A stretch of 64,000 nucleotides of DNA from JAPOKJ01 sp031421635. Lineage in GTDB: Bacteria > Pseudomonadota > Gammaproteobacteria > Burkholderiales > Burkholderiaceae_E. Made by a program: the position numbers and the translations under genes. The stretch is taken from positions 44,988 through 108,987 of the forward strand of contig JANOPA010000152.1 of the NCBI GenBank assembly GCA_031421635.1. The letters run 5' to 3'. Of the stretch, positions 31,749 to 38,512 are shown piece by piece (position 1 is the stretch's first letter; each line of letters starts with the position of its first letter). A model generated the notes under the pieces. The model saw only the letters and a list, made by a program, of their open reading frames with translations, had not been told where the DNA came from and ran no database searches.

Positions 31749-32564
31749 ATGGAGCAAATCAAACTTTTTTTGTTAGCGTTGCAGTTCTTTACCCGAATAC
31801 CGGTACGTGGCCGCTTGAGCGCATGGGTCGGATATTCGCCTGAGCGCCTGTCTCAGTCGACCCGCTATTTTCCCTTGGTGGGCGGCGTGGTGGCATTCTT
31901 CATTGGCTTAATTTATGCACCCTGCGCCCTTTACCTTCCGCAAGGCATCTCGGTCATTATCGCGCTCGCGTTTGGTGTATGGCTTACTGGTGCGTTTCAT
32001 GAAGATGGTTGGATCGATTTTTGCGATGCGTTTGGCGGGCAACGCGACAAGGCACAGACCTTGGCGATTATGCAAGACTCAAGAATCGGCAGCTATGGAG
32101 CGATCGCCATTGTGCTTCTCATGGCCTTTAAAATTGAGTCGCTCGCGGCTCTGGATCCGAGTTGGGTCGGTGTGGCATTGCTGGCGGCCCATGTTTGGTC
32201 GCGGATGTGCGCGGTCGTGGTGATGCGCAGCCTGCCTTATGCACGTCCTGACGATGATTCCAAGGCAAAGCCGATTGCTGAAAATCTCAAAACATTTGAT
32301 ACTGTCATTGCGCTGGTATTGACCCTCGTGCTGATGGCTCTCGCGGTATGGCTTGCCAGTAGTGCACGCCCCTTTATGTGGGGCGCGAGCAGCTCCGTGC
32401 TCGGCATGCTCTATCTACGACGGATGATGAAGCAGCGCTTAGGTGGCTACACCGGTGATGGCCTGGGTGCAGTACAGCAAGTGAGCGAAGCTTTGTTTTA
32501 TCTCGGAATTTTAATCGCCTTGAGTGCTGACAATGTTGAAGTTACGGTTGATCCGACATCCTAA
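31749..32564 (+). CDS. cobS: Adenosylcobinamide-GDP ribazoletransferase
   Basis: Polytopic membrane enzyme of 271 aa that joins adenosylcobinamide-GDP to alpha-ribazole (phosphate), the last stage of cobalamin assembly. The metal-binding acidic motif GAFHEDGWIDFCDAFGG is near residues 81-97, and GSYGAIAIVL and GGYTGDGLGAVQQVSE are also characteristic. Several hydrophobic helices follow. It begins 3 bp after the cobT stop and overlaps cobC by 32 bp. Confidence 0.96.
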   Translation: MEQIKLFLLALQFFTRIPVRGRLSAWVGYSPERLSQSTRYFPLVGGVVAFFIGLIYAPCALYLPQGISVIIALAFGVWLTGAFHEDGWIDFCDAFGGQRDKAQTLAIMQDSRIGSYGAIAIVLLMAFKIESLAALDPSWVGVALLAAHVWSRMCAVVVMRSLPYARPDDDSKAKPIAENLKTFDTVIALVLTLVLMALAVWLASSARPFMWGASSSVLGMLYLRRMMKQRLGGYTGDGLGAVQQVSEALFYLGILIALSADNVEVTVDPTS

Positions 32565-33123
32565 GCCACAAGTCGCGGCGGGCATTTGCTATGGCTCTAC
32601 GGATCTCCTGGCCGAGACCGCGGCGCTAGAGTCTCAGCTTGAAGAGTGTCTTTTGATGACCAAGCCTGTGCTGGTGTTCTCAAGTCCCTTGCAACGTTGC
32701 TTGGGTCTGGCCGAAGCCTTGGCTGCGCGCGGCTGGCCGCAACCCGTCGTCGATCCGGGTTTCGCCGAAATGAATTTTGGCGCGTGGGAAATGCAACCTT
32801 GGTCGCAGATTGAGCGACACCAGATCGATGCCTGGGCTGCGGATATTTCGGCCTATGTGCCTCCCGGCGGGGAATCCGTCCAGCAAGTGGCCGGGCGGGC
32901 TTTGCAGGCGATTCACCGGCAGTGGGTCGCTCATGCGCATGTGCTCGATCCATTGATCGAGGGACATCAAGGGGAGAGTCCGAGTGTGGCGCTGATTTGT
33001 CACTCGGGAGTGATTCAGGGGCTTAGCCACGCGCTGGGCGGTAAGTCCTGGCGCGAGTTCAAACCCTCAAACCTTGCTTATGGCGAGGTCAGGGATGTGC
33101 AGGTGCCACGGCGGCACCCTTGA
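32533..33123 (+). CDS. cobC: Alpha-ribazole phosphatase / histidine phosphatase CobC
   Basis: Histidine phosphatase of 196 aa that dephosphorylates alpha-ribazole 5'-phosphate or the cobalamin phosphate. The active-site motif is LIRHPKPQ near the N-terminus, the RHP variant usual for CobC in this group, with YGSTDL, FSSPLQRC, ADE-like FAEMNFGAWE, and the second catalytic His in ICHSGVIQG. The ATG at 32533 lies inside the cobS end; a GTG at 32524 is also in frame. The last 35 bases overlap the convergent solute-binding gene. Confidence 0.92.
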   Translation: MLKLRLIRHPKPQVAAGICYGSTDLLAETAALESQLEECLLMTKPVLVFSSPLQRCLGLAEALAARGWPQPVVDPGFAEMNFGAWEMQPWSQIERHQIDAWAADISAYVPPGGESVQQVAGRALQAIHRQWVAHAHVLDPLIEGHQGESPSVALICHSGVIQGLSHALGGKSWREFKPSNLAYGEVRDVQVPRRHP

Positions 33124-33817
33124 CGCCGTGGCGTTCTAAGGCCTTGGCAACAAAGCCATTGGCCTTCATATCTTCAATGAATTGAGAAAGATATCCAAGC
33201 GCTGCTTGACGCGAGTGTGGCGTGCCCATGGCCTGATGGATCGCCATAAATCGCCCAGGCAAGATTCTTAAGCCTCCTAGCCGGGCAACATCGATTTCAA
33301 GTTGTTGCTTGACGCCTGCGGCCACTTCAGCGCCACTTGCCAGGAAATGATCTACTACGCTCTGAGAAGTGCTGGCGTGCTCGACGACGGCCTCTTTCAA
33401 TACGCGGGAGAGATATAAGTCATAGGCGCTGCCCTTGCCAACCACCACGCGGTTCGGCTTTTTGTCGACCTGGGCGTTGTCCGTCAACACGGAACTCTCC
33501 CTGACCAAGTACGCGCCCTCGATCACGACATAAGCTGCCGTGTAAGCGACATCCTCCGCGCGAAGTGGATCGATGGCCACAAAGGCGATGTCCACATCCT
33601 CCTCTTTGACGGCTGCCACAACGAGACCCGCACCGCGATAGGTTTTAAGCTCGAGCGCCAAACCTAGGCGTTGAGCGAGTTCCTGGGCTAAATCGACCGT
33701 CACACCACTAACCGCACCGGTGTTGGGATCTTCCTTGGCGAGGACGGCATTGCCAAAATTGATGGCGGCACGTAGCTTGCCCGTGGGGGATAGGAGCTTG
33801 GCGATGTGTGTGGTCAT
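33089..33817 (-). CDS. Family 3 solute-binding-like protein lacking a signal peptide
   Basis: A 242-residue protein with the fold signature of amino-acid-type periplasmic binding proteins: LRAAINFGNAVLA, GVTVDLAQELAQRLG, VDIAFVAIDPLRAEDVAYT, then VVGKGSAYDLYLSRVL and the C-terminal FIEDMKANGFVAKAL. The N-terminus (MTTHIAKLLSPTGKLR) is not hydrophobic, so export by Sec is unlikely. It may be a cytoplasmic solute sensor or scavenger, or the true start may be elsewhere, though no upstream signal peptide is seen in frame. No transporter genes adjoin. It is divergent from the probable selenoprotein gene with a 209-bp gap. Confidence 0.8.
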   Translation of the reverse strand: MTTHIAKLLSPTGKLRAAINFGNAVLAKEDPNTGAVSGVTVDLAQELAQRLGLALELKTYRGAGLVVAAVKEEDVDIAFVAIDPLRAEDVAYTAAYVVIEGAYLVRESSVLTDNAQVDKKPNRVVVGKGSAYDLYLSRVLKEAVVEHASTSQSVVDHFLASGAEVAAGVKQQLEIDVARLGGLRILPGRFMAIHQAMGTPHSRQAALGYLSQFIEDMKANGFVAKALERHGVKGAAVAPAHP

Positions 33818-34026
33818 TCTCTAACTCTTTGTCGTGAAGGTTAAATTATGTACTGAGTGAGTCGGGCTGAAGTGATTGGCGCTCGGCGAGTTCTCTAAGT
33901 GTTGATTATCGATCCAAGCGCATTACGAGGGTGATCGACGCTGCTAGACTAAACCATCCGTTCGCGCCGAGTCCTGGTGAAAGACCGGCCAAGAACGATG
34001 CTTCAAGAATTTAGGAGTCCTCATCC

Positions 34027-34899
34027 ATGATTGGAAATGATCAACCCGTCCGTTATATCGCGCGAACGAGGGAATACTACCGAGCCATCGGATACTCAAA
34101 AGATTATGTCTGGGCATCTTTTGAAGACGTCCCTTTCGCCTCATTAGCGCTGCCCCTAAACGAGGCGCACATTGCTTTGGTGGCCACAGCACGTCCGCTT
34201 GATTTGTCGAACATCGACGAGCGCGGCATCAAGCATGTCTGGTCCGCCAAAGTGGATCCTTTGCCTGCGGGACTGAATACCGACAATTTGGCCTGGGATC
34301 GAGTTTCGACGCACACCGAGGACCGCGAGTCATATTTACCTTTGGAGGCCACTCTAGCCGCGGCTCGCGAAGGCATAATCGCTGGCTTGACCGCACGCTT
34401 TTATGGCGTGCCGACTGAATATAGCCAGCGCAAAACCATTGAGGAAGATGCGCCCAAGCTTCTTGCACTATTGCGAGAAGACGGTGCCGACGCCGCGTTA
34501 ATCAGCGCGCTTTGACCCGTGTGTCACCAGACCGTGAGTCTGGTCGCACGGCATCTTGAAGAAAATGGCATACCGACCGTCATCGTTGGTTCGGCGCTCG
34601 ACATCGTCGAGCATTGTGGCGTTCCAAGATTTCTTTTCACTGATTTTCCCTTGGGAAATCCTAGCGGACCTCCCTGGCAGCCGGACTTGCAACGAGAGAT
34701 CGTAAAGAGGGCCTTGGGTTTACTAGATACAGCGACTGCTCCACGCACTACGAGCGCCGCCGGCATCCCTTGGAAAGACGATCCTGGGTGGCGGGCGCGC
34801 TATGGTCGTGTAGATCCGGCCGAGCGCGTTCGGTTGATTGCAGTAGGTGAGGCGCGACGCCAGCGGCAGCTTGAAGCGGCAAAGTTGAAGCGGGGATAA
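34027..34899 (+). CDS. Probable selenoprotein, glycine/sarcosine/betaine reductase selenoprotein B-like family
   Basis: Two open stretches, 34027-34512 and 34516-34899, are in the same frame and separated by one TGA (34513-34515). Read through, they give 290 residues with selenocysteine at position 163 in the context ISAL-U-PVCHQT, a U-x-x-C redox motif. The first half has RYIARTREYYRAIGY and GVPTEYSQRKTIEEDAPK; the second has TVSLVARHLEENGIPTVIVG and SALDIVEHCGVPRFLFTD. My recollection is that homologues carry Cys at the TGA position (CPVCHQ), which I could not check. A hairpin with bacterial SECIS geometry follows the TGA. The enzyme activity is unknown; the family name comes from GrdB of glycine reductase, but no grd genes are nearby. 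The alternative is a recent nonsense mutation. The GTG at 34519 could be mis-called as a separate gene. Confidence 0.78.
34513..34551 (+). promoter_or_regulatory. UGA codon with candidate bacterial SECIS hairpin
   Basis: The UGA is at 34513-34515. CCGUGUG (34517-34523) pairs with CGCACGG (34545-34551), with one G-U pair. A two-base bulge (UC) follows on the 5' side. ACCAGAC (34526-34532) then pairs perfectly with GUCUGGU (34538-34544), closing a 5-nt loop CGUGA. The loop begins 17 nt after the UGA and has G as its second base, within published criteria for bacterial SECIS elements (loop 16-37 nt downstream, G among its first two bases). Confidence 0.7.
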
Positions 34900-34932
34900 A
34901 TACGCAGGCGCGAGACTGGTTTCGCGTCGCAT

Positions 34933-36195
34933 TCAAGTAACGAAGAGGGCCGACCGTTTGGGTAACGCGAGGAGAATGACACCGGCAAGAATGCTCAGAC
35001 AGGCGACAAAAATAAATGCACCATCGTAGTTGCCGACCACGTCGTAGTAATGGGCCACTGCGAGCGGCCCACCAGCCCCTAAAATGAGTGCAAAGGGTAG
35101 TGCCGCACTGCGCACTGCACCCAGATGGCGTCGCCCGAAGTAGGAGCCCCAAATCACCTCTTGCATTGGAATGGTGCCCCCCCAGCCGAGGCCCATGAGC
35201 AGGAAGGCCACATACTCCCAGACCTGCGAGCGCGCCTGAACGCTGAACACGATCATGATCAGTGCCACGCCCGACAACGCGACGCTGAATGCAGCCAGAG
35301 GCTTGGGATTCATGCGGTCGATGAGCCAGCCCCAGACGGGTTTGCTCAACAGTGCGGGAACCGAGGCCACGGTGATCATCAGCGCAGCGGTGGCACGGGA
35401 ATAACCAGCATCAGTCATAAAAGGAATCGTTTGAAAGAGCACCACAGGAATCAGCATTTGAAACATGCTGAAGGCTCCAACCAGCATGTAAAAAATCGGG
35501 GTTCGCAACGCTTGCTGGCGGGTTAATGACGTATCGAAATCAGCCTGGGCCCGAGCACCGGCGCCGCTTGCCATTTGCGCCTTGGTCTTGCCGTCTGGAA
35601 ACAGGCCGTGATCTTCCGGCGCGCGGCGCATCAATAGTGCGGCAGGTACGGTCAATACTAGAGTGCTCAGTGCCATGGCCTGCCAGCTTATACGCCAACC
35701 GAAAGCGTCGATACATTGGGTGACAACGGGAGTGATGCCGATTCCCGCAAAGGACACGCCCATGGAGGACCATGCAATCGCTTGGCCACGCTTTTCGACG
35801 AACCACTTAGAGAGCGTGACATTCACCACTAAACTGCCGATCAGTGCGGCACCCACCGTAAGGACGACGCCGTTGAGGATCACCCATTGCCACCAGGCGT
35901 GAATAAAGGACAGTGCGAACAGGGCCAGCGAAAGCAGCGAGAGCCCGAGGAGCATAAAGGGTCGAGCGCCCTTCCGATCCACATGGCCACCAATATAGAA
36001 GCCTGTGAAGGCCATGACGAATTGCCCGAGGCTGCGCGGTAGGATGAACTCAGCCCGTGACCAACCTAGTTCACCGGTCATCGGCAGCATGAATGCTCCA
36101 ATGGCATAGTTCATCGAACCTACCGAAACAAATTGGGTGATGAAGCCGGCCAGCACCAACCAGTTGCCGTAGTAAATGCTGCGTTCAGTGGGCAT
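34933..36195 (-). CDS. MFS transporter, monocarboxylate/oxalate-formate type
   Basis: A 420-residue major facilitator with about twelve hydrophobic segments. The loop 2-3 motif is seen as GGHVDRKGARPFMLLG (about 69-84), a duplicate-like motif GWLIDRMNPKPLAAF occurs in the second half, and a polar loop at about 195-225 separates the halves. The pattern (ELGWSRAEF near TM1-2, SKWFVEKRGQAIAWSSMGVSFAGIG in TM4-5, LFPDGK in the central loop) fits the oxalate/formate antiporter and monocarboxylate group. The substrate is unknown. It is convergent with the probable selenoprotein gene 33 bp away. Confidence 0.9.
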   Translation of the reverse strand: MPTERSIYYGNWLVLAGFITQFVSVGSMNYAIGAFMLPMTGELGWSRAEFILPRSLGQFVMAFTGFYIGGHVDRKGARPFMLLGLSLLSLALFALSFIHAWWQWVILNGVVLTVGAALIGSLVVNVTLSKWFVEKRGQAIAWSSMGVSFAGIGITPVVTQCIDAFGWRISWQAMALSTLVLTVPAALLMRRAPEDHGLFPDGKTKAQMASGAGARAQADFDTSLTRQQALRTPIFYMLVGAFSMFQMLIPVVLFQTIPFMTDAGYSRATAALMITVASVPALLSKPVWGWLIDRMNPKPLAAFSVALSGVALIMIVFSVQARSQVWEYVAFLLMGLGWGGTIPMQEVIWGSYFGRRHLGAVRSAALPFALILGAGGPLAVAHYYDVVGNYDGAFIFVACLSILAGVILLALPKRSALFVT

Positions 36196-36347
36196 GCTTT
36201 AAAGATAGCACTAATCACCAAAGAACCATTCCCGTCATTTCAATGTCGATTGGCGTGAGTTTCTCGCCGCTCCGTCGCAAGTGTCGGGCGCCGCCGGCAC
36301 CGGTGTAGGATGATCAAACCCTCAACAACACTTTAGCGAGGATCATC

Positions 36348-36704
36348 ATGAGCGACACCATCGACAATCCAGATCAGGAATATCAACGCGCCTGGCGACA
36401 AGCCCGTCGCCAAGTGCGACGGATGAGGGGCTGGTATCTCCACGCCTTCATTTTTTGTGCGGTGGTGGGTTTTGCCTGGCTGCGCTTCTTGTTCGCTGGT
36501 TCGTTTGAGAGTTTGAATCTGTTCCATCATGCGCCACGCTTGCCTTTGGGTATGACGCTTGGCTGGGGTTTCGCGGTGTTGATTCATGGCTTGGTGGTCT
36601 TTGGACGCTTTGGTCCCCTTGGTCAGGGCTGGGAGGATCGACACATGAAGCGCTTACTGGAGCGCCAATCGGAGTCGGGAAGTCAGGGTGGGAAGAACTC
36701 GTGA
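36348..36704 (+). CDS. Small 2TM-domain protein
   Basis: A 118-residue membrane protein. It has an Arg/Gln-rich amphipathic start (YQRAWRQARRQVRRMRG), two hydrophobic segments (about 29-48 and 64-84) and a charged C-terminal tail (WEDRHMKRLLERQ). This is the 2TM domain layout, and it closely parallels the N-terminal sensor part of the next gene, HERAWRQVRSMRGFYTHLMIY. Its stop overlaps the GTG start of that kinase, so the two are translationally coupled. It probably assists or titrates the kinase in the membrane, which is an inference. Confidence 0.85.
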   Translation: MSDTIDNPDQEYQRAWRQARRQVRRMRGWYLHAFIFCAVVGFAWLRFLFAGSFESLNLFHHAPRLPLGMTLGWGFAVLIHGLVVFGRFGPLGQGWEDRHMKRLLERQSESGSQGGKNS

Positions 36705-37651
36705 GACCTCAAACCCGCGATCATCGGCGAGGAAGAGATGCTCCGCTCTCGGGCGCTGCTACTAGCCCCGAAGCTATCGCGCATGAGCGCGCCTGGCGGC
36801 AGGTCCGCTCAATGCGCGGTTTTTACACGCATCTGATGATTTACGTGGCCGTGGTGACAGGGCTTGGCGTTATCAATCTCACCACCGCACCGCATCGGCT
36901 TTGGTTTGTCTTTCCAGCCGTGGGCTGGGGACTCGGCTTATTGCTTCATGGTGTATCCGTGTGGGGAGGTGCGTTTTGGTTGGGTCGCGAGTGGGAGGAG
37001 AAAAAAATTCAGCAAATGCTCGCGCGCGAGAAAATTCGGAGCCTCTCGACTGAAAAGCAGTTGGTAGAGGCAAGACTTCATCTCCTGCAGGCGCAGATCG
37101 AGCCGCACTTTCTATTCAACACCCTTGCCAACGTCGTAAGCCTGATTGAGCCCGCGCCCGCCAAAGCGCGCTTGATGCTGGAGAATTTTATTGCCTATTT
37201 GCGCGGCTCCCTCGCGGCCAGCCGCTCGGTGCAAGGCACTTTCGAGCAGGAAGTAAAACTATTGGGTCACTACCTGGATTTACTTAGGATCCGAATGGGG
37301 GATCGCCTACGATATACACTGGACGTTGAGCCCTCAATCATGGCCGAACCGCTGGCGCCGATGTTACTTCAACCCATCGTTGAAAACGCCATTCGGCATG
37401 GCCTGGAACCCAAGATTGAAGGAGGCGAGGTTCGCTTATCGGCCAAACGCACCGGTGAGCGCATCGAAGTGTGCGTTCAAGATGATGGTATGGGCTTTAG
37501 GCCGGGTGCAGATGCTGGTATTGGCCTTGCAAATCTGCGCGAACGTTTGCTGGTCTTGTACGATGGCAAAGCCAGCCTGAAAGTTGAAGACACCAATCCT
37601 GGAACTCGAGTGATCATTGACATGCCTTTCCAAGGTAGCCAGAAATTTTGA
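36701..37651 (+). CDS. LytS-type sensor histidine kinase with 2TM sensor domain
   Basis: A 316-residue kinase of the YehU/LytS (His_kinase plus HATPase_c) family. A 2TM sensor (about 41-95) is followed by a coiled linker. The phosphoacceptor histidine lies in AQIEPHFLFNTLANVV (H136), and the ATP-binding N and G boxes are seen in QPIVENAIRHGLEP and DDGMGFRPG with GIGLANLRERL. The GTG start at 36701 overlaps the preceding TGA, and the stop overlaps the TTG of the response regulator. The signal is unknown; there is no periplasmic domain, so it probably senses a membrane or intracellular cue. Confidence 0.93.
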   Translation: MRPQTRDHRRGRDAPLSGAATSPEAIAHERAWRQVRSMRGFYTHLMIYVAVVTGLGVINLTTAPHRLWFVFPAVGWGLGLLLHGVSVWGGAFWLGREWEEKKIQQMLAREKIRSLSTEKQLVEARLHLLQAQIEPHFLFNTLANVVSLIEPAPAKARLMLENFIAYLRGSLAASRSVQGTFEQEVKLLGHYLDLLRIRMGDRLRYTLDVEPSIMAEPLAPMLLQPIVENAIRHGLEPKIEGGEVRLSAKRTGERIEVCVQDDGMGFRPGADAGIGLANLRERLLVLYDGKASLKVEDTNPGTRVIIDMPFQGSQKF

Positions 37652-38424
37652 GCAATCCGACGGCGATCATAGCCGACGACGAAGAGCACTTGCGCGCCCA
37701 TTTGCGCTCTAAACTAAATAGTCTTTGGCCGCAATTGCAAATTGTGGCCGAGGCAGTCAATGGTCTTGAAGCCGAGGCCATGATTCTCGCCCATCGACCC
37801 GCCGTGGCTTTTCTCGATATCAAGATGCCGGGGTTGACTGGACTGCAAGTGGCGCAGCATCTGGAAGGTCAGACTCGCTTCGTATTTTTGACGGCCTACG
37901 ACCAGTTTGCGCTCGAAGCCTTCGAGCGTGAGGCGGTCGACTTTCTCGTCAAGCCTGTCGACGATGAGCGACTGGCCCGTACCGTGAGGCGCCTGCGAGG
38001 TGCCATTGAGGCAGCAAGCCCGCCACCGGTGTTAACACAGATGTTGCAAGACTTGCTGCGCGGTGTGACGGCGCCTGTGTCGGGGCAAGCCGCTCCGGCT
38101 CGGCTGCGCTGGTTAAGAGCAAGCACGGCGGAGACAACCCAACATATTCCGGTGCAGGAAGTCCTTTACTTACAAAGCGACGACAAGTACACCATTGTTC
38201 ACACCGCGCAAGGGGAGCATGTCGTCCGTATGCCGGTCGCTGAGATGATCGCCGCCTTGGACCCGGAGCAGTTCTGGCAGATCCATCGCTCCATCGTTGT
38301 CAATATGAACTTCGTCGACGGCACGCGACGGGACGATAGTGGGCGAATGTTCGTTCGTTTAAAGAATACCAAAACCGAATTACCGGTCTCTCGAGCTTGG
38401 GTGCATTTGTTTCGGCAAATGTAA
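37648..38424 (+). CDS. LytTR-family response regulator
   Basis: A 258-residue response regulator. The receiver domain (about 4-120) has the acidic pair IIADDEEH, the phosphorylated aspartate in AFLDIKMPG (D57), and the T/K residues in FLTAYDQ and DFLVKPVDDE. The C-terminal DNA-binding LytTR domain spans about 150-255, with VLYLQSDDKYTIVHT and FWQIHRSIVVNMNFV. It starts at TTG 37648, overlapping the kinase stop by TTGA, so dosage is coupled to the kinase. It is the cognate regulator of the upstream kinase; its targets are unknown. Confidence 0.94.
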   Translation: MSNPTAIIADDEEHLRAHLRSKLNSLWPQLQIVAEAVNGLEAEAMILAHRPAVAFLDIKMPGLTGLQVAQHLEGQTRFVFLTAYDQFALEAFEREAVDFLVKPVDDERLARTVRRLRGAIEAASPPPVLTQMLQDLLRGVTAPVSGQAAPARLRWLRASTAETTQHIPVQEVLYLQSDDKYTIVHTAQGEHVVRMPVAEMIAALDPEQFWQIHRSIVVNMNFVDGTRRDDSGRMFVRLKNTKTELPVSRAWVHLFRQM

Positions 38425-38512
38425 GGCTTTGGGCTTGACTGGACCGGATTGGAAAACGCGATTATCTGAGAATCTTGCTATGCTGTGCTTATGATTTTTG
38501 GATGTTGACGGT

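Noticed and set aside
34519..34899. Independent 126-aa gene starting at GTG 34519
   Set aside because: It is in frame with the upstream ORF across a single TGA, begins in the middle of a conserved domain and overlaps the hairpin; better read as the C-terminal part of one selenoprotein.
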